A stretch of 64,000 bases of DNA from Gemmatimonadaceae bacterium (GCA_024710705.1 JANJUF010000090.1:1-64000), one strand, 5' to 3'; shown: positions 43,318 through 56,062, numbered from the stretch's first letter. Notes: a model not told the origin generated them from the letters alone. Translations and numbers: made by a program.

Positions 43318-44352
43318 TCAGCGCCGCGACGCCGTCGCGCCGCGCAGTCGGCCGAGGGCGTCCCAGCCGGCACCGGACTTGAGGACCTCGCGGGCGAGCG
43401 TCACACCCCCGGCGAGGTCCTTGGCCTTGCCCCCCACGTACAGGGCCGCCCCGGCATTCAGCACCACCGCGGCCGTCGCCCCGGCATTGGCCTTGCCGAG
43501 CAGCACCCGCTCGACCAACTCGGCGTTCTGCGCGGGCTCGCCTCCCACAAGTTCCTCGGCACGGACGCCGCCGATGCCCACCTCGCGCGGGTCGAAGGTC
43601 CAGCGCGTGGACGTCGAGCCCCGCAACTCGATGATGTCCGTGGGGCCGAGCGGCGAGATCTCGTCGAGCCCAGGCGCACCGTGCACGACCAACGAGTGGA
43701 CCGTGCCGAGTTCGGAGAGGGCGCCGGCGATGAGGTCCAGGCGAGCCGGGTCCGCCACGCCGATGACCTGACGCCCCGCCATCGCCGGATTCGCCAGCGG
43801 ACCAATCAGGTTCATCACCGTCTGGATCCCCATCTCGCGCCGGACGGGGCCCACGTGCTTCATGGCCGGATGCATGGTGGGCGCGAACATGAAGACGATG
43901 CCCGCGTCGTCGAGCACGTCGCGCATGCGCGGCACGGGCACGTCAATCGGCACACCAAGCGCCTCGAGGACGTCGGCGCTGCCCGACTTGGACGTGAACG
44001 ACCGGTTGCCGTGCTTCGCCACGCGCACGCCCGCGCCGGCCGCCAGGATGGCGGCGGCGGTGGAGATGTTGAAGGTGCCGATGGCTCCACCGCCGGTGCC
44101 GCAGGTATCCACCAACTGGTCGGGGTGGTCGGTCTGGAGTCGCGTCATGGCCTCGCGCAGCGCGCGCGCCGCCCCCGCCACCTCGCTGGCCCGCTCCCCG
44201 CGGACGCGCAGGCCCATCAGCAACGCGGCCATCTGCGCCGCCGTTCCCTCGCCACTCATCACCGCGCCGAACGCCGCGGCCGCCTCAGTCGCGCTCAGTG
44301 TCTCTCCGGCCACCAACCGCTTCAGCACCTGCTGCAGCGTGACGCTACTCAT
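43318..44352 (-). CDS. trpD: anthranilate phosphoribosyltransferase
   Basis: LVDTCGTGGGAIGTFNISTAAAILAAGAGVRVAKHGNRSFTSKSGSADVLEALG. Confidence 0.97.
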   Translation of the reverse strand: MSSVTLQQVLKRLVAGETLSATEAAAAFGAVMSGEGTAAQMAALLMGLRVRGERASEVAGAARALREAMTRLQTDHPDQLVDTCGTGGGAIGTFNISTAAAILAAGAGVRVAKHGNRSFTSKSGSADVLEALGVPIDVPVPRMRDVLDDAGIVFMFAPTMHPAMKHVGPVRREMGIQTVMNLIGPLANPAMAGRQVIGVADPARLDLIAGALSELGTVHSLVVHGAPGLDEISPLGPTDIIELRGSTSTRWTFDPREVGIGGVRAEELVGGEPAQNAELVERVLLGKANAGATAAVVLNAGAALYVGGKAKDLAGGVTLAREVLKSGAGWDALGRLRGATASRR

Positions 44353-45643
44353 GCAGGCTCCGCATCAGACGCTCGGGCAGCTGCGCCTCGACCGCGACCA
44401 GCGAGATCACCAACCCGAGCAGCCGCACCCGCTCGACATCCTCTTCCACGAAGAGCCCGCGCTGCGCGCGATTGGTGAGATTGACCACGCCGATCAGCTG
44501 GTCGTGGTGCAGCAGCGGGAAGGAGATGAACGAGCCGCTCGTGAGGTACTCGTCCTTGAGCAACGGATGCGACGCCGCGTCGTGGACGTCTACCACGAGC
44601 AGGGGCTGGCGGGAGGCAGCCACCCGCCCGGCGATGCCCAGTCCCTCGCGGATCGTGTGCCCCAGGCGCACGTGCGGCGCCAGGCCGCGCGCCGCCGCCA
44701 GGTAGAGCGTCCCTGGTTCGGCCCCACGCAGGAAGATGGAACAGCGCAGGGCCTGCATGTCGTCGCCGAGCAAGCCGAGCAGACCGTCCACCAACGGACG
44801 CGGAGACTCGGTGGCGGCGGCCAGAGTGAGCACCTTGTCGAGCAGGTACAGCGTGCGGGTCCGCTGCCGCAGCGCCTCGGAGCGGCGGTGCAGCTCCACG
44901 TGCGCCTGCTCGAGTTGGCCGATGGACGCCATCAGTTGCTGCTCGAGCACCGTCAGCTGGCGGGCGCTCCGTCGCAGTTCCTCCGCCCGCTTGGCCTCGT
45001 CGCGTTCGCGGGCCACGCGGGCCGAGGCGCTCTCCGCCTCGAACTCACTCGTCTGCCGGGCGAGCCGCTGTTCCAACTCGGAGAGGCGCTGGACGTGCTC
45101 GTTGTGCACGCGCTGGGTCACGGCTTCCAGCGTCTTCACCGCCTCGACGCGCGACTCGTGCTCGACGAATCGCGACATCGCGAGGTCGAACAGGGCCACC
45201 ATGGGCCCCAGCCGCTCGGTCACCTTGGTGCCGAACACGCGCCGGGGCTCGATGATCGCGAGGCAGGCCACCAGTTGCCGCTCGTGCCGGATGCCACGGA
45301 GCAGGAGCGAGCCGCCCTGCTCGGGTTCCGGGACTCGCAGCAGGCGCGCGTAGGCCCGCGGTTCCTCGTCCACCTCGGCGAAGGTGCTGCCTTCCTGCAC
45401 CAGGCGGAGCACGCTCGCCGGCAGCTGTTCGATGGACGTCTCCATGGCCGTGCGCTCGATCTTGCCGTCTCGGGCGATGGCACACTCCCGCAGCATCTTG
45501 GCGCGCGGATCGACGCGCAGGAGCGCGAGCACGACCTCTCGGTCCGAGTCGGCCAGCGCTTCGGTGAGGCGGACCAGGGCGTCGTCGGCATCGGCCGCCG
45601 CCCCAAGGGCATAGGCGAGCGACGAAAGCGTGCGTGCGAGCAT
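44345..45643 (-). CDS. GAF-domain protein with coiled coil
   Basis: Central coiled-coil region; C-terminal GAF LAPHVRLGHTIREGLGIAGRVAASRQPLLVVDVHDAASHPLLKDEYLTSGSFISFPLLHHDQLIGVVNLTNR. Confidence 0.85.
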   Translation of the reverse strand: MLARTLSSLAYALGAAADADDALVRLTEALADSDREVVLALLRVDPRAKMLRECAIARDGKIERTAMETSIEQLPASVLRLVQEGSTFAEVDEEPRAYARLLRVPEPEQGGSLLLRGIRHERQLVACLAIIEPRRVFGTKVTERLGPMVALFDLAMSRFVEHESRVEAVKTLEAVTQRVHNEHVQRLSELEQRLARQTSEFEAESASARVARERDEAKRAEELRRSARQLTVLEQQLMASIGQLEQAHVELHRRSEALRQRTRTLYLLDKVLTLAAATESPRPLVDGLLGLLGDDMQALRCSIFLRGAEPGTLYLAAARGLAPHVRLGHTIREGLGIAGRVAASRQPLLVVDVHDAASHPLLKDEYLTSGSFISFPLLHHDQLIGVVNLTNRAQRGLFVEEDVERVRLLGLVISLVAVEAQLPERLMRSLHE

Positions 45644-45771
45644 CTGTGGGGCTGAGGGCGGACCGAGCGCCGATGCGCACGGAAGGGGAAGGTTCGCCAG
45701 CCGTCGGGAGCGTGTCAATCGCGCGCGTGCGTTCCTTGAATGCAGGTGCCGCGGCGGGTAGCTTTCGTGTG

Positions 45772-46566
45772 ATGTCGGAGCGCACCCTCCAGCTGGTCCT
45801 GCACTACGACGGCTCGGCATTCGCCGGGTGGCAAGTGCAACCTGCCCAGCGGACGGTGCAAGGAGAGCTGGAGCGACTCCTCGGCGGGCTCTGCGCGGGG
45901 CCGGTGCGGGTCACCGGAGCGGGACGGACGGACGCGGGGGTGCATGCGCGCGGACAGGCGGCCGGGATCACGGTCCCCGCCCACTGGACGGCGGCGAAGA
46001 TGCGCCGGGTGCTGAACGAGAAGCTCCCGGGGGATCTCTGGGTGGCGGCGGCTCGCGAGATGCGGCCGACGTTCCATGCGCGGTTCAGCGCGACCGGTCG
46101 GCGGTACAGCTACACGGTGGGACTCGATGCGGGAGCCGCCTCGCCCTTTCGGCGACGCTGGGAACTCCCGTGGGATCGGGACCTCGACCGTGCGGCGCTC
46201 GACTGGTGTGCCGAACGGCTGATGGGACGACATGCGTTCTTCGGATTCGCGGTGCGCGGGACGGCACCGGCGCCCGACGATCACCTGTGCGAGGTCCGGC
46301 TGGCGCGTTGGCGCGCGGTGGAGCGCGACGACGTCCGGCAGCTCGTGTTCGACGTCGCCGCGAACCGGTTCCTGCACCACATGGTGCGGTTCCTCGTGGG
46401 GACGATGCTCGAGGTCGCGGCGGGAGCGCGCCCGCGTGAAGACTTCACCGCGCTCCTCTCCGCCACGGCGAACGACGAGGTCTCCCCGCCAGCGCCATCG
46501 GCGGGGCTCTGCCTCGAGCAGGTCGAGTACCCGCCCGAACTCTACTTGGATTCCCAGGACGCGTAG
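45772..46566 (+). CDS. truA: tRNA pseudouridine(38-40) synthase TruA
   Basis: LVLHYDGSAFAGWQVQPAQRTVQGELERLLGG, VTGAGRTDAGVHARGQ. Confidence 0.96.
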   Translation: MSERTLQLVLHYDGSAFAGWQVQPAQRTVQGELERLLGGLCAGPVRVTGAGRTDAGVHARGQAAGITVPAHWTAAKMRRVLNEKLPGDLWVAAAREMRPTFHARFSATGRRYSYTVGLDAGAASPFRRRWELPWDRDLDRAALDWCAERLMGRHAFFGFAVRGTAPAPDDHLCEVRLARWRAVERDDVRQLVFDVAANRFLHHMVRFLVGTMLEVAAGARPREDFTALLSATANDEVSPPAPSAGLCLEQVEYPPELYLDSQDA

Positions 46567-47232
46567 ATGCGCTTCTACCTTGCGACAGTCGCTGCCGACG
46601 AGATCACCTGGGCCGAGGAGGCCGGGTTGCTCGACGGCATCGTCGCGACACCGGCCGTCCTCGCGGCCGAACTGCCGCACGCCGACCCTCGCGAGGTGCT
46701 CGCCGAGCTCGCCGAGCGGACCCGGCTCCCCGTCTTCGCCAGCGTGGGCTCGCTCGATCCGGCGGCGATCGTCCGCGGCGGCAAGGAGCTGCGCCGCATC
46801 AACGAGCACGTCATCGTCGCCGTGCCCTTCGTCGAGGATGCGCTTCCGGCCCTGCGTCGCCTGAGCGCCGAGGGCGTGCGCTGCGCCGCCACGCTGGTGC
46901 ATTCGGTGGCGCAGGCGATCCTCGCCGCCAAGGCCGGGGCGTCCATGGTCGTGGTGCCGGTGGACGCACTCGAGTCCGTCGGCGAGCGCGCCGAACTGCC
47001 GGTGCGTGCCATGCACGACGTCTTCGCCCGCAGCGCCGTGGAGTGCGACGTGGTCGTGGCGGGTCCGCCGAACGCCGCCCGCTTCGCCGAACTCGCCCTC
47101 GCCGGCGCCGACGCCGCGGTGGTGAGCCCCGCCGCGCTCCGTTCCTTCCTCCAACATCCACTCACCGACCGCGGCATTGACCGCTTCCTCGGTGACGTCA
47201 GCCGGCGCGCCAAACCGCGCCGCGCCAAGTGA
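46567..47232 (+). CDS. transaldolase/fructose-6-phosphate aldolase-like protein lacking canonical catalytic residues
   Basis: 221 aa aligning without gaps over about 90 N-terminal residues to FSA-type transaldolases; see finding on lost catalytic residues. Confidence 0.75.
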   Translation: MRFYLATVAADEITWAEEAGLLDGIVATPAVLAAELPHADPREVLAELAERTRLPVFASVGSLDPAAIVRGGKELRRINEHVIVAVPFVEDALPALRRLSAEGVRCAATLVHSVAQAILAAKAGASMVVVPVDALESVGERAELPVRAMHDVFARSAVECDVVVAGPPNAARFAELALAGADAAVVSPAALRSFLQHPLTDRGIDRFLGDVSRRAKPRRAK

Positions 47233-48649
47233 TCCGCACGATGCGTCTTGCCTCCGTCGCCCTCCTGCTGGGCGCGCTCGGCGCCTGCGAGGGCGCCTCG
47301 CCCAGTACCTCCACCGCGCAGACCCCGCCGGCCGCGCAGATCCCGACGGTCGATCCCTCGCCCGCCGGCGTCGCCGCCTCGCGCCGCACCGCCATCACGG
47401 AAGCGGTCGAGCGCGTCTCGCCGGCAGTGGTCACCGTGCAGACCGAACGCGTCGAGCGCACGGCCCAGTCGCCGTTCGATGTGTTCTTCGGCACCCGCTC
47501 CGGCGCCATGGTGCGGCCCGGTGTCGGCTCCGGATTCATCGTGCGGGAGGACGGCATCGTCGTCACCAACGCACACGTCGTCGCAGGCGCCCGCAGCGTG
47601 AATGTCGCGATGCGCGATGGCACCACCTACCCCGCCACGGTCGTGGGCGAGGACGAACTCAACGACCTGGCCGTGCTCCGCATCGACGCCAAGGGGCTGC
47701 CCACCGCGCCCCTCGGCAGCTCGCGCGGCATGCTCATCGGCGAGTGGGTCGTGGCCATCGGCAATCCGTACGGATTCCTGCTTGGCAACAGCGAACCCAG
47801 CGTGACCGCCGGTGTCGTGAGCGGCGTCGGGCGTAACCTCACCGGGCGCGGCGACGGTCCCGGTGTGTACGTGGACATGATCCAGACCGACGCCTCCATC
47901 AACCCTGGCAACTCCGGCGGCCCGCTCATCAATGCCAGCGGCGAAGTAGTCGGCGTGAACTCGTCGATCTACACGCCCAGCGGCGGCTCCATCGGCCTCG
48001 GTTTCGCGATTCCCATCGATCGGGCGCGCCGCGTGGCCGAGGATCTCCTCGCCCACGGCAGCGTGCGGCGCCCCTGGATCGGCGTGAAGGTCCAACAGTC
48101 AGGCGCGTCGGCCGCCCGCGGCTCATTGAACAGCGGCGCAATCATCGAGTCAGTGGTGCCGAGCAGTCCCGCCGCCGACGCCGGCCTCCGGGCGGGTGAC
48201 GTCATCGTGCAGTCGCGGGACCGGCAGATCCGCAACCCGTACGACTGGGAGGCCGAGCTCCTGGAGCTGCGCGTGGGTGAAACGGCCGACCTGACGTTGC
48301 GGCGCGGGAGCACCGACCGCCGGGTGACCGTGCGCGTGCGCGACCTCCCCGAGGTGGGCGCCGAACGGGTGGCCGTCCTGCGCGAACTCGAGCTGATCTC
48401 CCTCACGCCGGCCATCCGCGCCGAGCGCGGACTCCGCTCCGAGCAGGGCGCCCTCGTCGCGCAGGTCACCGAGCGCGTGAGCGCCGACCTGGGCATCCGC
48501 GCCGGCGACCTCATCATCCAGGTGAATCGCACCCCGGTCACCGACGCGCAGCAGGCGGCGCGCGTGCTCGAGTACTACATCGGCCGCGGGCCGATCCGCA
48601 TGTTCTTCGAGCGCAACGGCACCGTCTACTCGACCGACTTCCGCATCCG

Positions 48650-48653
<4 letters not shown>
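47229..48653 (+). CDS. HtrA/Deg-type trypsin-like serine protease with PDZ domains, predicted lipoprotein
   Basis: GSGFIVREDGIVVTNAHVVAGA, NDLAVLRIDAKG, QTDASINPGNSGGPLINASGEVVGVN; PDZ segments; LGAC lipobox-like end of signal peptide. Start 47229 (GTG) or 47241 (ATG). Confidence 0.94.
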
Positions 48654-50079
<1,426 letters not shown>

Positions 50080-50083
<4 letters not shown>

Positions 50084-51012
50084 CGTCCCTGCTGGTGGGA
50101 CAGACCACGCTGCCGCTCCCGCTGGTGCGGCGCGGCAAGGTGCGCGACGTGTATGCGGTGGACGACCAGCACCTCCTGCTCGTGGCGAGCGACCGTGTCA
50201 GCGCCTTCGACGTGGTGATGCGCGAACTCGTGCCGTATAAGGGCGCCGTGCTCACGCAGCTGACGGCGTGGTGGCTCCGCCGCTTCGAGGGGCAGGTGGC
50301 CAACCACATGGTCTCCTGCGACGTCGAGGAGATCATCCGCCGCGTCCCGGCGCTGGTCAACCACCAGGACGAGCTCGCCGGTCGCGTCATGCTGTCGGTC
50401 CGGACCGACGTCTTCCCGGTGGAATGCGTCGTGCGCGGATACCTCGCCGGCTCGGCGTTCAAGGAGTACAAGGCCTCGGGCACGCTTGCCGGCGAACGGC
50501 TGGCCCCCGGCCTGCAGGAGAGCGCGCGTTTCGATCCGCCGGTGTTCTCGCCCGCCACCAAGGCCGAGAGCGGGCACGACGAGAACATCACCATCACGCA
50601 GATGGCGCGCGTGGTCGGGGCCGACGCCGCCGAGGAACTCGAGCGACTGGCGCGACTCGTGTACAGCCACGGCCGTGACCTCGCCGCCACTCGCGGCATC
50701 ATCATCGCCGATACCAAGTTCGAGTTCGGTCGCGCCGCCGACGGGCGCATCCTGCTGATCGATGAAGTGATGACGCCGGACAGCTCGCGCTTCTGGCCCG
50801 CCGACCAGTGGAAGCCGGGCACGGCACCGCCGAGCTTCGACAAGCAGCCGCTGCGGGACTGGCTCGATGTCGAACGCAAGGCGGGTCGGTGGAACGGCGA
50901 GGCGCCGCCGCCGACCCTTCCCGACGAGGTGGTCGCCGCCACCAGCCAACGCTACCTCGCGGCGTACGAGCGCCTCACCGGCGCCCCCCTCGACCTGACC
51001 CAGCTGCCGTGA
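50080..51012 (+). CDS. purC: phosphoribosylaminoimidazole-succinocarboxamide synthase
   Basis: [59 protein letters not shown]. Confidence 0.97.
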
Positions 51013-51659
51013 ACTTCGCCCGCGAAGGGATCCCCTTCATCCTGGCGGCGCTGGTGCTGGCGGCGGCCGGCTACACCGCCGCGCTGATGCGGCGCTCGTG
51101 GCCACTCTGGCTGCTCGCCTTCGTGCTCACCATCCTCGTGCTCTGGGTCGCGTACTTCTTCCGCGATCCGGAGCGCACCGGCCCGCGTGGCGAGCAGCTG
51201 GTCATCTCTCCGGCCGACGGCCGCGTCATCGACATCCGCGAAGTGGACGAGCCCGCCTTCCTCCAGGGACGGGCCATCCGCATCTCCGTGTTCATGAACG
51301 TCTTCAACGTCCACGTGAACCGGTATCCGGTGGCGGGGCGCGTGGCCTACGTGCACTACAATCCCGGGAAGTTCTTCAGCGCGGCGCAGGACAAGGCCTC
51401 CATGGAGAACGAGCAGATGTCGGTGGGAGTGCAGGGCGCACGACACAAGGTGCTCTTCCGTCAGATCGCCGGCCTCGTTGCGCGCCGCATCGTCACGTAC
51501 AGCCGTGTCGGCGATGACGCCGAGCAGGGCGAACGGATGGGGCTCATCCGTTTCGGTTCGCGCGTGGATGTCTTCATCCCCGTCGGGAGCACCGTGAAGG
51601 TCCAGCTCGGCGAGAAGCCCGTCGCCGGCTCAACCGTCCTCGCCGAGTTGCCACAATGA
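51009..51659 (+). CDS. psd: phosphatidylserine decarboxylase (short type)
   Basis: [58 protein letters not shown]-terminus; GTG start overlapping purC stop. Confidence 0.92.
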   Translation: MNFAREGIPFILAALVLAAAGYTAALMRRSWPLWLLAFVLTILVLWVAYFFRDPERTGPRGEQLVISPADGRVIDIREVDEPAFLQGRAIRISVFMNVFNVHVNRYPVAGRVAYVHYNPGKFFSAAQDKASMENEQMSVGVQGARHKVLFRQIAGLVARRIVTYSRVGDDAEQGERMGLIRFGSRVDVFIPVGSTVKVQLGEKPVAGSTVLAELPQ

Positions 51660-52462
51660 CAGCCCTCCGCCGCCGCTTTCCCCGCCCGTCGCTGGTGATG
51701 CTCCCCAACGGGTTCACGCTCGCCAATCTGTTCTTCGGCGTCTTCGCCATCGTCGCGGCCGCGCGCGGCGACCATGTGCAGGCCGGCTGGTACATCGTAT
51801 TCGGCGGATTCTGCGACATGCTCGACGGCCGCATCGCACGGGCCACGAACACCGGGAGCGCCTTCGGCGAGGAGCTCGATTCGCTGGTGGATGCGATCTC
51901 CTTCGGTCTCGCGCCGGCCTTGATGATGTACTTCGCCGTGCTGCGGCACGCCGGCTGGGACTGGATCCTCGTGTTCCTCTACGCCGCCTGCGCCGTCATG
52001 CGCCTGGCGCGCTTCAACGTGGAGTCGGCGGGCAAGGCCAAGGCCTACTTCAAGGGCCTGCCCACACCGGCGGCCGGCGGCACGCTCGCCACCTACTACT
52101 GGTTCAGCCAGACCCCGCTTTACAACGAGACCTTCATCGGCGGATGGCCCTGGGAAACCATCCTGCGCTTCCTGATGGCCGGCCTCGCCTTCCTGATGAT
52201 CTCCAACGTGCCCTTCCCGGGCTGGCCGAAGTTCACGTTCCGGACCGTCCACGGCACGGCCGGGATCATCGTCTTCTTTGCCAGCATCTTCGCGCTGTTC
52301 TTCCTGCCGAAGGAATTCTTCTTCCCCTTCGGCATCCTCTACGTGCTCACCGGCGTGATCCTGGCGGTCGTGCGCGGCGTGCTCGAACTCCCCTCCCCGT
52401 TCGACGATCCCGAAGAGGACGACGAGAACGGGGACTCCCGCTTCGAGGAATCCCGGTCGTGA
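51656..52462 (+). CDS. pssA: CDP-diacylglycerol--serine O-phosphatidyltransferase
   Basis: MLPNGFTLANLFFGVFAIV...GGFCDMLDGRIARATNTGSAFGEELDSLVDAISFG CDP-alcohol phosphotransferase motif. Confidence 0.95.
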   Translation: MTALRRRFPRPSLVMLPNGFTLANLFFGVFAIVAAARGDHVQAGWYIVFGGFCDMLDGRIARATNTGSAFGEELDSLVDAISFGLAPALMMYFAVLRHAGWDWILVFLYAACAVMRLARFNVESAGKAKAYFKGLPTPAAGGTLATYYWFSQTPLYNETFIGGWPWETILRFLMAGLAFLMISNVPFPGWPKFTFRTVHGTAGIIVFFASIFALFFLPKEFFFPFGILYVLTGVILAVVRGVLELPSPFDDPEEDDENGDSRFEESRS

Positions 52463-52716
52463 CGCTGTTCCGAGTCTCCGTCCATATCGTCCCCCGCAAG
52501 GGCCTGCTCGACCCTCAGGGCAAGGCCGTCACCGACGCCCTCCACACCCTCGGCTTCTCGGCCGTCGCCGACGTCCACGTCGGGCGGCACCTGATCATCG
52601 AGACCCAAGCCACCGACGCCAAGGCCGCCGAGGCGTCCGTCAAGGAGATGTGCTCGCGCCTCCTCGCGAACCCGGTCACCGAGGACTACGAGATCGAGGC
52701 GGTGAAGCCCGTATGA
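52459..52716 (+). CDS. purS: phosphoribosylformylglycinamidine synthase PurS
   Basis: VSVHIVPRKGLLDPQGKAVTDALHTLGFSAVADVHVGRHLIIE; GTG start with GTGA overlap. Confidence 0.94.
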   Translation: MTLFRVSVHIVPRKGLLDPQGKAVTDALHTLGFSAVADVHVGRHLIIETQATDAKAAEASVKEMCSRLLANPVTEDYEIEAVKPV

Positions 52717-53405
52717 AGGTCGGCGTCATCACCTTCCCCGGCTCCAACTGCGACGAGGATGCGCTCTTCGCGATCGTCGAGCAGCTGCAGGAGGATGCTG
52801 TCCTGCTCTGGCACAAGGATCACGACCTCCAGGGCGCGGATGTCATCATCCTGCCCGGCGGCTTCAGCTACGGTGACTACCTGCGCTCCGGCGCCATCGC
52901 CCGCTTCTCGCCGATCATGCAGGAGGTCGTGGCCCACGCCAAGCGCGGCGGCCCGGTGATCGGCATCTGCAACGGATTCCAGATCGCCTGCGAGGCGGGA
53001 TTGCTCCCCGGCGCCCTGCTCCGCAACAACAGCCTCCAGTTCCGCTCCATGCCGGTGACGCTGCGCGTCGAGAGCACCGACACGGTGTTCACCAACGCCG
53101 CGACGAAGGGCGCGCTGCTCACGATGCCCATCGCCCACGGCGACGGCCGCTACACGGCCGACGAGGACACGCTCGACCGTCTCGAAGCCGAAGGCCGCGT
53201 CGTGTTTCGGTATGTGGACTCCCTCGGCGAACCCACAGCCGCCGCGAATCCGAACGGCGCCATGCGCAATATCGCCGGCATCGCCAACGAATCCGGCACC
53301 GTGGTCGGCATGATGCCCCACCCCGAACGCGCACTGGAACCGCTCCTGGGCTCCACCGATGGGCTGGTGCTCTTCCAGAGTTTGCTCTCCGCCGTGCGAG
53401 CGTAG
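52713..53405 (+). CDS. purQ: phosphoribosylformylglycinamidine synthase I (glutaminase)
   Basis: [66 protein letters not shown]. Confidence 0.97.
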   Translation: MKVGVITFPGSNCDEDALFAIVEQLQEDAVLLWHKDHDLQGADVIILPGGFSYGDYLRSGAIARFSPIMQEVVAHAKRGGPVIGICNGFQIACEAGLLPGALLRNNSLQFRSMPVTLRVESTDTVFTNAATKGALLTMPIAHGDGRYTADEDTLDRLEAEGRVVFRYVDSLGEPTAAANPNGAMRNIAGIANESGTVVGMMPHPERALEPLLGSTDGLVLFQSLLSAVRA

Positions 53406-53410
53406 TCCCT

Positions 53411-53438
53411 TCCGTCTTCCGTCTTCCGTCTCCCGTCC
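53411..53438 (+). repeat. 7-bp tandem repeat (TCCGTCT x3 plus degenerate fourth unit)
   Basis: tccgtct tccgtct tccgtct cccgtcc between purQ stop and the ATG of the Zn-ribbon gene. Confidence 0.85.
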
Positions 53439-53444
53439 AACACC

Positions 53445-53756
53445 ATGTCCATCGAAAAGCCATCCAAGAACGAGGAGGAATACTTCCTCCTCCAAGATCA
53501 AGAGCTCCTCAAGGCCCAGCGCGCCAAGCTCGACGCCGAGCGCGCCGCCAAGGCCCGGTCCGCGCACTTCATGAAGTGCCCGAAGTGCGGCGCCGACATC
53601 GCCGAGCAGAGCATCGGCCCGGTGAAGGTGGATGTCTGCCCGGAATGCCATGGCATGTGGCTCGACGCCGGCGAGCTCGAGATGATCACGAAGGTCAAGG
53701 AAGGCGCCATTGGCGGCTTCCTGAAGGACATCCTCAAGGGACTCCGCAACACGTGA
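53445..53756 (+). CDS. TFIIB-type zinc-ribbon protein
   Basis: [40 protein letters not shown]: paired CxxC motifs of the zf-TFIIB family. Confidence 0.85.
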   Translation: MSIEKPSKNEEEYFLLQDQELLKAQRAKLDAERAAKARSAHFMKCPKCGADIAEQSIGPVKVDVCPECHGMWLDAGELEMITKVKEGAIGGFLKDILKGLRNT

Positions 53757-56062
53757 GCGCCACCCCCCGCCCCGGCGATCCGGTCATCACGCCCGCGCTC
53801 GTCGCCGAGCACGGGCTCACGCCCTTCGAGTACGAGAAGCTGGTCGCCATGCTGGGCCGCACGCCGACGTTCACCGAACTCGGGGTCGTCTCCGCCCTCT
53901 GGAGCGAGCACTGTTCCTACAAGCACTCGCGGCCCGTGCTGAAGACCCTGCCCACGCAGGCGCCCTGGGTGCTGCAGGGGCCGGGCGAGAACGCTGGCGT
54001 CATCTCCATCGGCGACGGCCTCGCCGTGGCATTCAAGATCGAGTCGCACAACCATCCCTCGGCGGTGGAGCCCTATCAGGGCGCAGCCACAGGCGTGGGC
54101 GGCATCCTGCGCGACGTGTTCACCATGGGCGCGCGTCCCATCGCCATGCTCAACTCGCTGCGCTTCGGTTCGCTGGAGACGCCGCGGGTGCGCTTCCTCG
54201 TCGCCGGCGTCGTCAAGGGCATCGGTGACTACGGCAACTGCATGGGTGTGCCCACCGTGGCGGGCGAGGTGATGTTCGATGCCGCGTACGAGGGGAATCC
54301 CCTCGTGAACGCGATGTGCGTCGGCCTGATGAAGGAAGAGGAGTTGATCCGCGCCAAGGCCGAGGGCATCGGCAATCCGATCATCGCGGTGGGCGCACGC
54401 ACGGGTCGTGACGGAATCCACGGTGCATCGTTCGCGTCGGAAGACCTCTCCGAGGAGAACGAGGCCAAGCGCCCGCGCGTGCAGGTGGGCGATCCGTTCA
54501 CCGAGAAGCTGCTGCTCGAGGCCTCGCTCGAGCTCATCCGCAGCGGGCACATCGTCGCCATCCAGGATATGGGCGCTGCCGGGCTCACCAGCTCCTCGGC
54601 CGAGATGGCCGAGCGCGGCGATGTCGGCGTCACCATCGACACCACGAAGGTGCCGGTGCGCGAAGCGGGCATGACGCCCTACGAGATCCTGCTCAGTGAG
54701 TCCCAGGAGCGCATGCTGGTGGTGGCCAAGAAGGGCCATGAGCACGAGGTGAAGAAGATCCTCTCCAAGTGGGATCTGGTCGCCGAAGTGATTGGCGAAG
54801 TCATCGCCGAGCCCGTGTACAGGGTCACGGAAGGCAGTAAGGTCGTGGCCGAGTTCCCGGGCACGCGCCTCGTGACGGACTGCCCGCAGTACCATCCTGA
54901 GGCGAAGGAAAGCGACGAGGCCGTCGCCCGCCGCACGCGCGACGTGCACGCGATCGCCGAACTCCCGAGCGAGCGTGATCCGGCCTGGACGCTGGAGCGA
55001 CTGCTGCAGGCTCCGACCATCGCCAGCAAGCACTGGATCCATCGCCAGTACGATTCGACGGTGCGCACCAGCACCGTGCTCGGCCCCGGCCATGCCGATG
55101 CCGCCGTGCTCCGCGTGCGCGGCACCAAGAAGGCGCTGGCCGTGAAGACCGACTGCAACGGCCGCTACGTGTTCCTCGATCCGCGCGTCGGGGGCCGCAT
55201 CGCCGTCGCTGAGGCGGCGCGCAACGTGGCCTGCGTGGGCGCGACGCCGCGCGCCATCACCAACTGCCTCAACTTCGGGAATCCCAAGAAGCCCGAGGTG
55301 TTCTTCCAGTTCCGCGAGGCGGTGTACGGCATGGGCGACGCCTGCCGCGCACTCGAGACGCCCGTCACCGGTGGCAACGTCTCGTTGTACAACGAGAATC
55401 CCCAGGGCGCCGTGTATCCCACGCCAACCATCGGCATGGTGGGTGTCCTCGAGGATGCCGCCCACGCCACTGGCCTTCGCTTCGAACAGGCCGGCGACGC
55501 CATCGTGTTGCTCGGCGAGAACTCGGACGAACTCGGCGGATCGGAGTACCTGGCCTGGATCCATGGCGTCGTGGCCGGCGCCCCGCCGTCCTGCGACCTC
55601 GACGGCGAGAAGCGGCTGATCGACACCGTGTTGGCAGCCATTCGCCGCGGGCACGTGCGTAGCGCGCACGATTGCTCCGAAGGCGGGCTCGCCGTGGCGC
55701 TCGCCGAGTGCTGCATCGCCGACCGCGCGGCGCCGATGGGCGCGACCGTGGACCTGGGCGCGTGGCCTGCCCTCACGACGCGCGCCCTGCTCTTCGGAGA
55801 GGCCCAGGGGCGCGTGGTGGTCTCCACCGCGAATGCCGACACGGTGATCGCGCTGGCGAAGCAGCACGGTGTGCCGGCGCGCGTGATCGGCACCGTCACC
55901 GATGCCGCGTCCGGCCTCCGCATCACGACCGGCGCGACCAAACTCGCGGCCAGCACCGATCGCCTGATCGAGGCGTACCACGAAGCCATCCCCCGCGCGA
56001 TGGCGCGCGCAGCCGCCGAGGCCGTCACGCGCGATCCGGCCTTGGCGGGAGGAGCGAAGTAG
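53753..56062 (+). CDS. purL: phosphoribosylformylglycinamidine synthase II
   Basis: [66 protein letters not shown] start overlapping upstream stop. Confidence 0.97.
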   Translation: MSATPRPGDPVITPALVAEHGLTPFEYEKLVAMLGRTPTFTELGVVSALWSEHCSYKHSRPVLKTLPTQAPWVLQGPGENAGVISIGDGLAVAFKIESHNHPSAVEPYQGAATGVGGILRDVFTMGARPIAMLNSLRFGSLETPRVRFLVAGVVKGIGDYGNCMGVPTVAGEVMFDAAYEGNPLVNAMCVGLMKEEELIRAKAEGIGNPIIAVGARTGRDGIHGASFASEDLSEENEAKRPRVQVGDPFTEKLLLEASLELIRSGHIVAIQDMGAAGLTSSSAEMAERGDVGVTIDTTKVPVREAGMTPYEILLSESQERMLVVAKKGHEHEVKKILSKWDLVAEVIGEVIAEPVYRVTEGSKVVAEFPGTRLVTDCPQYHPEAKESDEAVARRTRDVHAIAELPSERDPAWTLERLLQAPTIASKHWIHRQYDSTVRTSTVLGPGHADAAVLRVRGTKKALAVKTDCNGRYVFLDPRVGGRIAVAEAARNVACVGATPRAITNCLNFGNPKKPEVFFQFREAVYGMGDACRALETPVTGGNVSLYNENPQGAVYPTPTIGMVGVLEDAAHATGLRFEQAGDAIVLLGENSDELGGSEYLAWIHGVVAGAPPSCDLDGEKRLIDTVLAAIRRGHVRSAHDCSEGGLAVALAECCIADRAAPMGATVDLGAWPALTTRALLFGEAQGRVVVSTANADTVIALAKQHGVPARVIGTVTDAASGLRITTGATKLAASTDRLIEAYHEAIPRAMARAAAEAVTRDPALAGGAK

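Noticed and set aside
53411-53438. Short repeat considered as a CRISPR-like element
   Set aside because: 7-bp head-to-tail units with no spacers; a simple tandem repeat.
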